DNA of 56,587 bases from a virus, in IMG/VR virus record IMGVR_UViG_3300032092_000034, positions 1-56,587 of that record; one strand, written 5' to 3'. The notes under the pieces are model-generated. The model saw only the letters and a list, made by a program, of their open reading frames with translations, did no database searches and had not been told where the DNA came from. A program made the translations under genes and the position numbers. Below, in pieces: positions 1-7,094 of this stretch; the first letter of the stretch is position 1, and every line of letters starts with the position of its first letter.

Positions 1-100
1 TGCTATCCGTCGCTGTGGCTGTCTCTGCTATGAATGCGTTGTAGACAGAATTACTAAGCGACGAAAACGGGGCTTGTGAGAATGCGGATATGCCGAACAC
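1..100 (-). CDS. 5' end of a late virion/tail protein, cut by the window edge
   Basis: A GTG codon opens a frame that starts MFGISAFSQAPFSSLSN and runs off the left edge after 33 codons without a stop. The N-terminal pattern (small residues, 'F..APFSSL', then 'A.TATDS') resembles tail-associated virion proteins of short-tailed aquatic phages that continue with Ser/Ala/Thr-rich repeats. That comparison is from memory, not a search. The gene follows the small protein encoded just upstream by 18 bases. The ribosome site is weak (GTGGGG about 15 bases upstream), and an alternative short ATG frame there stops after four codons. Product role is inferred only from its place among late tail genes. 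Confidence 0.6.
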   Translation of the reverse strand, partial: MFGISAFSQAPFSSLSNSVYNAFIAETATATDS

Positions 101-118
101 TCGTCATGCCCCACTCAT

Positions 119-295
119 TTAAACTGCTGCCAAATCAGATTCGGCAAACCAGCGTTGTTGTGTACGACCGTTGACATCTGTCCACTCAATCAAGTAAGAC
201 ACATTGCCATCTTCATCCATACGCATACTGATTACTGGGCCTTGGGGAACAACGCCAGCCAGTTTTACGACATCGCCTTTTTTGAATGTTGCCAT
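119..295 (-). CDS. Small DUF2158-like protein, 58 residues
   Basis: The frame begins MATFKKGDVVKLAGVVPQGP and ends with a Trp-rich strand (QQRWFAESDLAAV). This is the layout of the DUF2158/YodC-like small beta-barrel family: 'F+.GDVV.LKSGGP.M.V', a central 'V.W.D..G' and a terminal 'F....L'. The function of the family is not established. It follows the preceding gene's stop by two bases, so the two are probably translated together in the late tail block. The start is the only ATG in frame. A nucleic-acid or protein-binding role would be speculation. Confidence 0.75.
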   Translation of the reverse strand: MATFKKGDVVKLAGVVPQGPVISMRMDEDGNVSYLIEWTDVNGRTQQRWFAESDLAAV

Positions 296-297
296 GA

Positions 298-879
298 TTA
301 ACCTGCCAAGCTAAGTGTGTAAGTGACGTTCAGCGTATCGCCTGAAACAACAGAGCGGTCGCCGGGAGAGGTGAAGTCAGATGCAGAGTACAGAGTACCT
401 GTTGATCCGCTCTTTGTGTTGTCGCTGACCAAGAATGCGCCGCCAACAGTTGACGTTGCGTTGATACTGTAAACAGCAGGAGAAGCTGAGTTGGTGGCTA
501 CAGATGGGTTGGCTGTGGTGGGTGTGGCAAATGTGCAAGCAGGGCGGGTTGCTTGGCTGTAAGGAACAACTTCAATCCATCCGGCATGTGAGGACATGGT
601 GTCGCCAGCGGCAGGGCTGTTTGATGCGCCTGAACCGTACAAACCAATATACCAAGTGGCGGTGTAAGCACTGCCAAGGAAGTACTTGTTGTTCATATCT
701 TGCAAACCACCATTGACGACCAGATTGGGACATTCAGCTTCCCACTTCAGGTTTCCGTCTTTGTCAAAGCACTGCATGGTGTAAACGCCTTTGGCAGACG
801 CTGTTTCTACAGACTCCAAGGCTTTGGTGATTGCGCTACCAATAACGTCGGTGGCTTTGGCTTTTTCTATGGTTGACAT
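298..879 (-). CDS. Putative tail-associated virion protein, 193 residues
   Basis: An N-terminal helix-prone stretch (about residues 1-30) is followed by 'G.Y...CFDKDGNLKWE' and 'PNLVVNGGLQDMNNKYFLG'. It then has 'WYIGLYG' and a Ser/Thr/Ala-rich beta-type C-terminus ending in 'SGDTLNVTYTLSLAG'. The combination of 'D.DGN.KW....N.V.N.GL' with '.WY.GL' is common in phage virion proteins encoded near tail fibres, but no exact function is known to me. A good AGGAG site precedes the ATG. It sits between two other beta-rich late proteins, so a tail or fibre accessory role is likely. Confidence 0.7.
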   Translation of the reverse strand: MSTIEKAKATDVIGSAITKALESVETASAKGVYTMQCFDKDGNLKWEAECPNLVVNGGLQDMNNKYFLGSAYTATWYIGLYGSGASNSPAAGDTMSSHAGWIEVVPYSQATRPACTFATPTTANPSVATNSASPAVYSINATSTVGGAFLVSDNTKSGSTGTLYSASDFTSPGDRSVVSGDTLNVTYTLSLAG

Positions 880-889
880 TTGTTGCTCC

Positions 890-1312
890 TTAAATAAGTC
901 GAATGAGTGCAGATGTGCTGGTGTTAGCAGGCATCGTCACAATGAAACTATTGGTAGATGTTTTGTCATTACCAAAATCTAAAACGCAGATTGCGCCGTT
1001 TGCTCCGGCTTTGTAGATCAAAGCGCCACGAGCAGTGATTGACCCAGTCCATGCTGGAGATGTAAAGGATACATACACAACACTGCCGGAAGATGTTGGC
1101 TCAGATGAAACTGTTGCTGTTACAACATTACCGCCAGCAACGTAATTTCCACCAGACGCTTCGCCTGTGGTCGTGTACTCGGTCGTGGTTTGGTTCAACG
1201 TGGCATTGTTGGTGTACAGCGCCAAATAGAACGTGTCGGTAGTCAAGTTGATTGACGCATTAGCCAAGCCAGCGCGAAGCGTATTGCAGGAGAAGTTGCC
1301 GGTGAACGCCAT
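890..1312 (-). CDS. Putative beta-rich virion protein, 140 residues
   Basis: The protein is dominated by Thr, Ser, Gly and Ala with short hydrophobic strands ('FYLALYTNNATL', 'GGNYVAGGNVV', 'ARGALIYKAG'). The order 'L.LYT..A.L...T..YT..GE..G.NY..GG' is a recurrent phage tail-protein pattern. It may be a head-tail or fibre accessory protein; the exact role is unknown. The start ATG lies directly beside the stop of the upstream adaptor-like gene. No signal peptide or membrane segment is seen. Confidence 0.7.
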   Translation of the reverse strand: MAFTGNFSCNTLRAGLANASINLTTDTFYLALYTNNATLNQTTTEYTTTGEASGGNYVAGGNVVTATVSSEPTSSGSVVYVSFTSPAWTGSITARGALIYKAGANGAICVLDFGNDKTSTNSFIVTMPANTSTSALIRLI

Positions 1313-2002
1313 TTATCGCACCCCGTTATTCTGAGGTAGCGGGGCCACACGGTACTGACCACTGCGGTATGCGTCACTGCGCTCCAAACCATCACCAAGA
1401 CGTTGAGCAAGTGCAAGTGCTTCTTTGTATTTGCCGTCATACAAAGCCATGATGTCTGGCTCGCCCTTCATGTAGGTGTAAGCCTCAACCAGTGTTCCGT
1501 ATAACAGAACAGAATCAAAGTTGTCCCCTAACCATGTAGTGGACGCCGTAACAATTGACTCGGGGTAATAGTAGTAATGCAACTCGACGTTATACGCAGA
1601 ATCAGGTGTTGGGCCGAGAATGAAACTCAACTCGTTTGTCACAACAGGGGTTGCACCCGAAGTCGTGGTTGGGCCAAACAATGCGTAGTACTTGGGCAGT
1701 GCGGTGTCAGTTGGCTGCGGGTACGCCTGACGAATGAAGTTCACATCCTTGTTCAACAAATACTCGTAGTTGCCACTTGCGTCAATCACCGCCATAGAGA
1801 ACGATGACAAGAAGTCGCCGGGGCAAGATAAGTACTTGTTTCCAGACGCTGTTACCCCCGTCACGTTTTTACGCAACGAAGGGAACTGAACTGTGTTGTA
1901 GATGCGCTGTTCTGCCTGAGTTATGAACGTGTTCATATTCGCCGTCGGGACGGTGTTCTCAGTGTAGTCAGTGACCGCAACTACAAGCTGGGCGTAATTC
2001 AT
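1313..2002 (-). CDS. Adaptor-like head-tail virion protein, 229 residues
   Basis: The N-terminus MNYAQLVVAVTDYTENTVPT followed by 'F I.QAEQRIYN.VQFPSLRKN' is a conserved helical signature. It occurs in phage head-to-tail adaptor proteins of the type described for short-tailed SU10-like phages. The middle is beta-type ('YYALFGP', 'LSFILGPTPDS.YNVELHYYYYP') and a helical C-terminus follows. In a mature particle such a protein would sit between the portal ring and the tail. Its start overlaps the preceding stop by four bases (ATGA), indicating coupled translation. Family assignment is by recognised sequence pattern, not by search. Confidence 0.72.
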   Translation of the reverse strand: MNYAQLVVAVTDYTENTVPTANMNTFITQAEQRIYNTVQFPSLRKNVTGVTASGNKYLSCPGDFLSSFSMAVIDASGNYEYLLNKDVNFIRQAYPQPTDTALPKYYALFGPTTTSGATPVVTNELSFILGPTPDSAYNVELHYYYYPESIVTASTTWLGDNFDSVLLYGTLVEAYTYMKGEPDIMALYDGKYKEALALAQRLGDGLERSDAYRSGQYRVAPLPQNNGVR

Positions 2003-2265
2003 GCCATTGGGCCTCTAGACATCAAGCCTTTGGTAGCTGCGCCTGTGCCGCGCATTTTGATGCCGTCGGTTTTGATAGGCTGGTTACCGGCAGCTTTGCT
2101 GACATTGCCAACGCTCATATTGACTGTTTTGGCTTCGCTGTGGTTTGGCAGTTTGCCGGGGTTGGGTTCAATACCAACAGCTTTGCCGGTCATGGTGTGC
2201 GGTTGTGCATACACCATAGCGTTGCCAACTTCTTTGCCCATTCGTTTGTCGCTGAATTTAGCCAT
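1999..2265 (-). CDS. Small basic late protein, 88 residues, function unknown
   Basis: A Lys/Gly/Asn-rich protein (MAKFSDKRMGKEVGNAMVYA...) with no predicted membrane segment and little regular secondary structure. It ends 'GAATKGLMSRGPMA'. Related short basic proteins occur in the same place in many uncultured phages. Its stop overlaps the adaptor-like gene start (ATGA) and its own ATG shares one base with the TAA of the gene upstream (TAATG). It is therefore part of one translationally coupled run. I do not recognise a function. Confidence 0.65.
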   Translation of the reverse strand: MAKFSDKRMGKEVGNAMVYAQPHTMTGKAVGIEPNPGKLPNHSEAKTVNMSVGNVSKAAGNQPIKTDGIKMRGTGAATKGLMSRGPMA

Positions 2266-2444
2266 TATTTGCCTCGCTGATTTGCAACTTTAGCCATACC
2301 ACGACCCATGCTCAACATCATCTCATTGGTCTTGCCGCCTTTGGCTAATTTGGTCATAGGCTTGCCGGGGTGCAGCTTTTTCTCGTGCTTATGCACAGCT
2401 CCAGCAATCATTTTTTTGTCCTGCTTTAAGTCTTTTTTGTCCAT
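2265..2444 (-). CDS. Small lysine-rich protein, 59 residues
   Basis: The frame reads MDKKDLKQDKKMIAGAVHKH and then 'HPGKPMTKLAKGGKTNEMM', ending 'VANQRGK'. A quarter of the residues are Lys, and the 'AKGGK' element recurs in several neighbouring late proteins. A GGAGTCGATC stretch upstream of the ATG gives a plausible ribosome site, and the stop is fused to the next start. It may be a nucleic-acid-binding or packaged protein, but that is inference from charge alone. Confidence 0.65.
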   Translation of the reverse strand: MDKKDLKQDKKMIAGAVHKHEKKLHPGKPMTKLAKGGKTNEMMLSMGRGMAKVANQRGK

Positions 2445-2454
2445 GATCGACTCC

Positions 2455-2880
2455 TTATGTCGTTGTTACCGTAACTGTACCAAGTTCTACAACTAAAACC
2501 AAGTTATTTGGTGTTAGCTCAGCGTCAAAACCTGAAGCGCCCCCAACAGGATACCAACCCCACTGGAAAATTCGACTACCGCCTTCGTTCGTCCCTGACC
2601 CATCAATCCCAGTGCCAGTTGGGTCAAGCTGCAACCCGTTTGTTCCAGAAATCACATAACTCCGGTCAGGTCTAGGATTTCTCAAAGCCTGCGGGTCATC
2701 CACAGGATACATACCCAACTGCAACTGAGGGTGATCTGGATCCCAACACTCAGGACAAACCAACAAGTTATATTGTTTTGTCTTGATGATCTCGGTCTTC
2801 AGAACCTTCAGTTTAAACCGTTGTCCACACCGATCACACTCGGAAATTGCGTTCTTGCCAGAGGCAAAACGATTACTCAC
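2455..2880 (-). CDS. Zinc-ribbon virion-associated protein, 141 residues
   Basis: Two CxxC pairs, C15-x2-C18 (CDRCG) and C42-x2-C45 (CPECW), form a zinc ribbon at the N-terminus. A Gly/Asp-rich linker and a beta-type C-terminus ending in VTVTTT follow. Start is GTG, chosen because GGGAGG lies five bases upstream. The gene lies three bases after the stop of the 308-residue adaptor-like gene. Similar zinc-ribbon proteins occur in this position in other aquatic phages; their role is unknown, though the location suggests a particle component or assembly factor. Confidence 0.7.
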   Translation of the reverse strand: MSNRFASGKNAISECDRCGQRFKLKVLKTEIIKTKQYNLLVCPECWDPDHPQLQLGMYPVDDPQALRNPRPDRSYVISGTNGLQLDPTGTGIDGSGTNEGGSRIFQWGWYPVGGASGFDAELTPNNLVLVVELGTVTVTTT

Positions 2881-2882
2881 CG

Positions 2883-3809
2883 CTACCTCCCAATGTAGGT
2901 TTGACGGGGTACGAGTCTCAAAGCTGCCTTCTCATGATCTTCGTATGCTGCTAGTTCCCAAGCTTCGTCATACTGCGTCTTGAGGAACGGAATGCGCTCT
3001 GCGCCATTGGGAATCTTTCCAGCGATGTAATACGACAGGCCAGCCGCCATACAGGGCAAGAATCTAAAAGGAACGTCCATGATATTGACACCGCCGCCTG
3101 CGTCTTGGGTACGTCGCAGCCGCCAATACACAAATTGGTATTGCTGTGCATTGTCTGGGGTAGGCCAAACGGTGATCGCGGGGACTTGTTGCCAATAAAC
3201 AGCAGTTGCACTTGTGTGGCTTGCGGCGGTTGTGTTTTGCTGACCCCGGAAACAGTTATATAGGGTGTTCCCTGAGATATAGCTGTAGTTGATGATCTCG
3301 TTGTCAATCTTTACAAAGCCAGCGGCGGGTAAGCCAACAGCAGAATTCAGCGTAATCTCGGTGTCAGTGCTTGTGATTGCGCCACTAAGGGTTAACCCTG
3401 TCGGCGAAGTTTGACCGTTGTAGCGTTGAATCCAAACCTGAATAGGTCTGGCTTGTTGAATCTTGTTGGGGATCGTAGCGTAGGTAGAAACGCTAATCCT
3501 TGTGATACTCAAGTCAGCCTGAGTTGCGGCTACGTTTGCACCCGTACGGATCACATGCTCAAGCAAGTCAATGGTGTCGTCAGGCAGGGCGTATGTGTTC
3601 TGACCCTGCACAAAGTCAATCGTGCCGGTCTCGATAGTCCACAAGTTGATGCCACGGTTTGCCCAGTCAGCAAACATAATATTCAAACTACGTCTGGCTG
3701 TACGCAGGTCATATCCGGTGCGAAGCTCACCACCGGCGCGTTCAAACGCCTCCTCTACCAACTCGGTGAGGTCTAGGTTAAAGCCACTTGCGCCGGAAGT
3801 TTGTGCCAT
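2883..3809 (-). CDS. Head-tail adaptor-like virion protein with inserted beta domain, 308 residues
   Basis: Residues 12-60 (helical 'DLTELVEEAFERAG', then 'ARRSLNIMFADWANRGINLWTI') and the 'Y.LP..TIDLLE.VIR' segment match a widespread adaptor/connector family of short-tailed phages. Residues ~138-205 look like an inserted beta domain ('AGFVKIDNEIINYSYISGN', then 'CFRGQQNTTAASH'), a decoration-type module found in many virion proteins. The helical C-terminus ends in a Tyr/Arg-rich tail. Likely role: part of the ring joining portal and tail. It overlaps the coiled-coil gene before it. Confidence 0.72.
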   Translation of the reverse strand: MAQTSGASGFNLDLTELVEEAFERAGGELRTGYDLRTARRSLNIMFADWANRGINLWTIETGTIDFVQGQNTYALPDDTIDLLEHVIRTGANVAATQADLSITRISVSTYATIPNKIQQARPIQVWIQRYNGQTSPTGLTLSGAITSTDTEITLNSAVGLPAAGFVKIDNEIINYSYISGNTLYNCFRGQQNTTAASHTSATAVYWQQVPAITVWPTPDNAQQYQFVYWRLRRTQDAGGGVNIMDVPFRFLPCMAAGLSYYIAGKIPNGAERIPFLKTQYDEAWELAAYEDHEKAALRLVPRQTYIGR

Positions 3810-4012
3810 TAAATCATCTCCGCAGTTTCATGAGCCTTTAAAAGCGCTTTTAACCGTTCAATTTCTTTGTCTCGCTCTTCAAGTTTACGCATAAGGCTGT
3901 CGTTCATATCAGCCCACATCACGACTTGTTCCATGCGCTGCTTATGATCCCTGTGCATGAGTTCAAACATGCGCTCAGACATTTCAATTTGCTTTTGGAT
4001 GAAGGTAATCAT
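3809..4012 (-). CDS. Small coiled-coil protein, 67 residues
   Basis: Almost entirely helical with heptad-like spacing ('LMRKLEERDKEIERLKALLKAHE'). It is Met- and charge-rich, and has no membrane segment. Both ends overlap neighbours by a few bases, which argues for a real gene in the coupled late run. I do not recognise a family. A small oligomerising assembly factor or regulator is possible, but only the coiled coil itself is supported by the sequence. Confidence 0.6.
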   Translation of the reverse strand: MITFIQKQIEMSERMFELMHRDHKQRMEQVVMWADMNDSLMRKLEERDKEIERLKALLKAHETAEMI

Positions 4013-4245
4013 TATCTAAATCCTGCCGTTTTCTTTGCCACTTTGGGTGGTTGTTTTACGAATTGTTTGCCTTTAGCTTTGCCAGCACGTTTTGCGCGTG
4101 TTGTCGCAGCGTACTCAGAAGGGCTAAGGCTTTTAATTGCAGCCTCAGGAAGGTATCTTTCGCCTGTGTCAGAAGATTTTTTACCACTTTTGGTTCTCCA
4201 TTTTTGATCGCCCCAGTTTTTAAGGGAAGTCTGCGGCGCTTTCAA
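4012..4245 (-). CDS. Small basic conserved phage protein, 77 residues
   Basis: The conserved part reads 'TSLKNWGDQKWRTKSGKKSS' and later 'GERYLPEAAIKSLSPSEYA', ending in a Lys-rich tail. This 'W..QKWRTKSGK...GERYLPE.AI..L...EYA' pattern is frequent in marine and freshwater phages; the function is unknown. I choose a TTG start (LKAPQTSLK) because it overlaps the upstream TGA (TTGA) and has GGGGGG eight bases upstream. An ATG 66 bases further upstream would force a long overlap with the preceding gene and add a non-conserved N-terminus. Confidence 0.65.
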   Translation of the reverse strand: MKAPQTSLKNWGDQKWRTKSGKKSSDTGERYLPEAAIKSLSPSEYAATTRAKRAGKAKGKQFVKQPPKVAKKTAGFR

Positions 4246-4520
4246 TCTCTGTACCCCCCGCCAGCAGCCTTGTACTTCTTGGCTACCAACTGAGCTTTCC
4301 TTGCTGACCACTGACCAGCACCCGTGCCATGAGTAGCTGCTGCTTTGACCTGAGACACAATCCGCTTACGCAGACTTGGTTTCGTGTAATTTCCCGCAGC
4401 ATTGACCTTGCCACCATCCGCATACATATCCACGTCTTGCGGCTTGTCCTTGCGATGGATAACCTTCTTCCCCGGCATCTTCTTGGGGTTGATTGCGCCC
4501 ATGCCACGAGAAGACATCAT
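4242..4520 (-). CDS. Conserved small phage protein with 'ADGGKV' element, 92 residues
   Basis: From MMSSRGMGAINPKKM the protein continues 'PGKKVIHRKDKPQDVDMYADGG', then 'VNAAGNYTKPSLRKR', and ends 'GQWSARKAQLVAKKYKAAGG' plus YRD. This order ('YADGGKVNAAGNYTKP..R', 'GQWSARKAQ..A..YK..GGGY') is a well-conserved but uncharacterised phage family in my recollection. The ATG shares a base with the upstream TGA (TGATG). The basic C-terminal half could bind nucleic acid; that is inference. The 'ADGG' element also appears in the large internal virion proteins on the right side of the window. Confidence 0.72.
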   Translation of the reverse strand: MMSSRGMGAINPKKMPGKKVIHRKDKPQDVDMYADGGKVNAAGNYTKPSLRKRIVSQVKAAATHGTGAGQWSARKAQLVAKKYKAAGGGYRD

Positions 4521-4822
4521 CAGACCATCTTCCCGCGAGTTTTGCCTTTGGTGCAGCAACCATCAGCACGGCTAGAGGCGGATGAAACCATCCCGCCTTT
4601 TTTCATTTGGGTCGCCATACTGCCTTTTTTTGCACGCTCTTCTTCGGCAGCAGCCAAAGCCTTAGATTCAGCTAAAACTTTAGCAACGGAATCTTTTTGA
4701 GCATCCTTGGCAATCATTTGAGGGAGTAAACCAATACCGCCCTGACTAGCCAATTTGCCAATCATTCCTTTACCCGAGGCAATTCCCATCACGGGACTGA
4801 GATCTTCTAAACTTATTGCCAT
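4520..4822 (-). CDS. Small late protein with shared basic C-terminal tail, 100 residues
   Basis: The body is helical and Ala-rich (residues ~30-65, 'DAQKDSVAKVLAESKALAAA'). The last ~27 residues carry the tail seen in several neighbours: KKGGM, a Ser/Ala spacer, then RADGCCTKGKTRGKMV. At DNA level this tail closely matches the next gene upstream, so the tail has been copied or swapped between genes. No membrane segment. The function is unknown; its membership of the tail family is the main information. Confidence 0.7.
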   Translation of the reverse strand: MAISLEDLSPVMGIASGKGMIGKLASQGGIGLLPQMIAKDAQKDSVAKVLAESKALAAAEEERAKKGSMATQMKKGGMVSSASSRADGCCTKGKTRGKMV

Positions 4823-4824
4823 GA

Positions 4825-5298
4825 TTACACCATCTTTCCGCGAGTCTTACCCTTGGTACAGCAGCCGTCAGCACGGCTGGAAGCTGTCATGCCGCCTTTG
4901 GCAAATGCTTTACCCATTTCTGTTTTGGTGGTGGGCGCAGTCTTTCTCTTCTGGTAATCTTCCTCGTCTTTTGCTTCTTGCATAGACTGCTTCTGACCTG
5001 CGGTCATTGGCTCTTCTTTACCACGAGACTCACGTTTCATCTCGCTTGCGGCTTCACGGCGATCTTGAGCGCGTTTTTCGTCACCTGCTTTAGTTGCCGT
5101 ACGGTCAGCATTACCAATTGCCGCCATAGTCCCCGCCGCTGCTAATGGAGCACCAAAACCTAAAACTGCAATTTTTTCAGCTTCGGCATCGGGGTTATAT
5201 GATTTTTTGGGTGATGATTTATACCTACCCATTCCTGCGCCAGCGCCGCCACCTTCAAGTGGGTTCAAGTCGGCGTAATGTCTTGAGTGTTTTCCCAT
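4825..5298 (-). CDS. Late protein with shared basic C-terminal tail, 157 residues
   Basis: The N-terminus (MGKHSRHYADLNPLEGG) is Gly-rich. A hydrophobic stretch at ~45-62 ('AVLGFGAPLAAAGTMAAIG') could be a weak membrane or fusion-like segment. A long charged helical part follows (~75-130). The last residues are AKGGMTASSRADGCCTKG plus KTRGKMV, nearly identical to the neighbouring gene's end. Junctions to both neighbours are two bases. The role is unknown; a packaged or ejected protein is one possibility given the block's position. Confidence 0.68.
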   Translation of the reverse strand: MGKHSRHYADLNPLEGGGAGAGMGRYKSSPKKSYNPDAEAEKIAVLGFGAPLAAAGTMAAIGNADRTATKAGDEKRAQDRREAASEMKRESRGKEEPMTAGQKQSMQEAKDEEDYQKRKTAPTTKTEMGKAFAKGGMTASSRADGCCTKGKTRGKMV

Positions 5299-5300
5299 GA

Positions 5301-6209
5301 TTAACAGATCCTTCCGCGAGTTTTGCCTTTAGTGGCGATGCCGTCACCACGACGCGAAGCAGTCATGCCGCCTTTACGAAAGTTTTCAGCCATACCTTTG
5401 GGGCCAGCAAGCCAAGCATTGGGGTTCAGTGTCTTTGCTTCCCGTGCGGCTTGTCTTGCAGCCAAAGCTTCTGCTGGACTCATACCTTCTGCGGCACGTC
5501 GTTCAGCTTGTGCAGCGTTGTAAGCTTTTTGTGTCCTACCCGCAGTTGACATTTCTGCGCCAATTTTTCCAAGGCCACCACCTATAGGGGTAAGTGCGGA
5601 CATGGTGTTAGAGACATTACGTCCCAGCTCTGTACTGTCAATACGTTCGCCGCCTTCAGGAGCGCGTCTGCTTTGACCGGGGATTTGATCTACAGGAGAC
5701 AACTTGGACCTACGCATTTGCGCTGCCGCTGCGCGGGAAGCGTTACTCATTGCATCTGTAGACTTTGAAGTTTGATTAGATGGTGCTGCCATTAAATCTT
5801 TACGGGCCGCTACTTTGCTCTCAACCGCCCTCAAAGAAGGCATTGGCTTGTTACCTTCAGTACGCTTGGCGTCACCACCGGGAACTGCGCGACTTGAGGT
5901 AGTAGTTGTTTTGTCTTCCGCATCAACCTTGGCTTCAGCTTTGGGCGAAGATTTCAATTTAAGATTTTTGTCGCTATCGGTCCCGCCTCCATAACCGATA
6001 TTTGAAGCCTTGTTTTTGGTAGTACCGGTGTACGAAGACTCGTTTGTGGCTTTAAAAGGCTCGTCTTTAGCCTCGACTTTTTTAGTGTCTTTGGTATAAG
6101 AACTTGTCTTCTGATCGCCAGCGTTGTCTTTGTCTTTGCCCATTTGGGACAGTTTGTACCCAAGAAAACCGAGTGCGGCTAGACCCGCTAAATCTTTTGC
6201 TTTCGCCAT
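5301..6209 (-). CDS. Low-complexity late protein with hydrophobic N-terminus and shared C-terminal tail, 302 residues
   Basis: The start MAKAKDLAGLAALGFLGYKL gives one short hydrophobic helix (~7-19). A long Lys/Ser/Thr/Asp-rich region follows (~25-190) that looks disordered. An Ala-rich helical part (~205-270) comes next, and the family tail is RKGGMTASRRGDGIATKG plus KTRGRIC. It is the largest member of the tail family. The N-terminal helix plus disordered body would suit a protein threaded through or held inside the particle, but this is inference. Confidence 0.65.
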   Translation of the reverse strand: MAKAKDLAGLAALGFLGYKLSQMGKDKDNAGDQKTSSYTKDTKKVEAKDEPFKATNESSYTGTTKNKASNIGYGGGTDSDKNLKLKSSPKAEAKVDAEDKTTTTSSRAVPGGDAKRTEGNKPMPSLRAVESKVAARKDLMAAPSNQTSKSTDAMSNASRAAAAQMRRSKLSPVDQIPGQSRRAPEGGERIDSTELGRNVSNTMSALTPIGGGLGKIGAEMSTAGRTQKAYNAAQAERRAAEGMSPAEALAARQAAREAKTLNPNAWLAGPKGMAENFRKGGMTASRRGDGIATKGKTRGRIC

Positions 6210-6221
6210 GATTGGCTCCTT

Positions 6222-6593
6222 TTAGCAGCTTTTGCCGCCCTTGTTCATTTTGACCATCTTGCCTTTGGTTTTACCCTTGGCTTCGATGCCGCCGCCTTTA
6301 GCCATTTTCTTCATGCCGTCTTTGGCAGTGTCCATACCTTTTTTCATTGCAGGCTTGCCCATCTTAGAAGGCATCTCTGATTTTTTACCTGCTGCCATCT
6401 CTTTTTTCTTGGCAATCATTTCCATGAAAGGGTTTGCTTTAGCCATATCACCACCTCTTTTAAAAGTTTTGCCTTTGTCGGCGTTTGAAAATTCTTTACC
6501 CACAGACTGCGGGACTCCGGCTTTCTTGGCAAACGCTGGGTTGTGGGCCACCGCTTCCATGAAATTGTGCTGCTTCTTACTCGTGCTCGGCAT
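6222..6593 (-). CDS. Conserved 'MPSTSKKQHNFMEA' phage protein, 123 residues
   Basis: The start is set at MPSTSKKQHNFMEAVAHNPA because this N-terminus ('KKQHNFMEAVAHNPAFAKK.GVPQSVGKEF...DKGK.F') is the conserved part of a common phage family. The longer upstream extension is not conserved and lies inside the next gene. The rest is Met/Lys-rich, with a variant of the block's tail (AKGGGIEAKGKTKGKMVKM, then NKGGKSC). It overlaps the holin-like gene by 17 bases. The function is unknown; the high positive charge suggests a nucleic-acid- or capsid-interior-associated protein. Confidence 0.72.
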   Translation of the reverse strand: MPSTSKKQHNFMEAVAHNPAFAKKAGVPQSVGKEFSNADKGKTFKRGGDMAKANPFMEMIAKKKEMAAGKKSEMPSKMGKPAMKKGMDTAKDGMKKMAKGGGIEAKGKTKGKMVKMNKGGKSC

Positions 6594-6783
6594 CGTCGTC
6601 TTTCTTTTTACGGAACAACGTGGAGAAATCTTTGCCTGTAGCCATTTCGTAAATACGCATGGCACCCACTATTGCACCGATCAAGCCAAATACGGGCGTG
6701 AGTAAGTTTAAAAATGTACCGAGTGTAGTAAACACTGCTACGACATCTAATACATTTTTTGCGGTGTCTGTATGTTCAGTCAT
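6577..6783 (-). CDS. Small membrane protein, holin-like, 68 residues
   Basis: Residues ~11-43 are strongly hydrophobic ('VVAVFTTLGTFLNLLTPVFG', then 'LIGAIVGAMRIYEM') and can form two close transmembrane segments. They are followed by a highly charged tail (FRKKKDDDAEHE). Size, topology and the '.RIYE' turn fit class II-like phage holins, which permeabilise the inner membrane for lysis. It lies in the small-protein block rather than with the endolysin, which is on the other side of the window. Another small membrane protein role cannot be excluded. Confidence 0.6.
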   Translation of the reverse strand: MTEHTDTAKNVLDVVAVFTTLGTFLNLLTPVFGLIGAIVGAMRIYEMATGKDFSTLFRKKKDDDAEHE

Positions 6784-7094
6784 ACGAATCTACCCTTCGT
6801 TTTGCCTTTGGTAGCACAGCCATCTGCGCGTGAGGAGGCTGTCATGCCGCCTTTTTTAAACTTGGGTTTCCTCAACCCAATCACTTTACCCCGTGTTTCG
6901 CGTTTTACTTCATCATCCGCCTCATCTCTTGCAGATTTTATTGACTCTAACTTATCCTCCCGAGAAGTTTTAGGGTCAAGAACTGTGTTGTAATATTTTT
7001 TTTCGCCCGCGTGTTCGCCAATTTTAGTTTTTGCTAGGCTAAGTTCTTCAGACGTACGGTCTTTAAAATCCGGGAATGATAGTTTTTTAGCCAT
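6780..7094 (-). CDS. Late protein with shared basic C-terminal tail, 104 residues
   Basis: A charged helical body (MAKKLSFPDFKDRTSEELSL..., with a Glu/Lys/Asp-rich 'EDKLESIKSARDEADDEVKR') precedes the block's tail KKGGMTASSRADGCATKG plus KTKGRFV. The final 14 residues, DGCATKGKTKGRFV, are identical to those of the next gene upstream. The TGA overlaps the holin-like start (ATGA). No catalytic motif is visible, and the function is unknown. Confidence 0.68.
   Translation of the reverse strand: MAKKLSFPDFKDRTSEELSLAKTKIGEHAGEKKYYNTVLDPKTSREDKLESIKSARDEADDEVKRETRGKVIGLRKPKFKKGGMTASSRADGCATKGKTKGRFV

Noticed and set aside
6594-6665. 24-residue extension of the 123-residue conserved protein
   Set aside because: Not part of the conserved family N-terminus, and lies within the holin-like gene.
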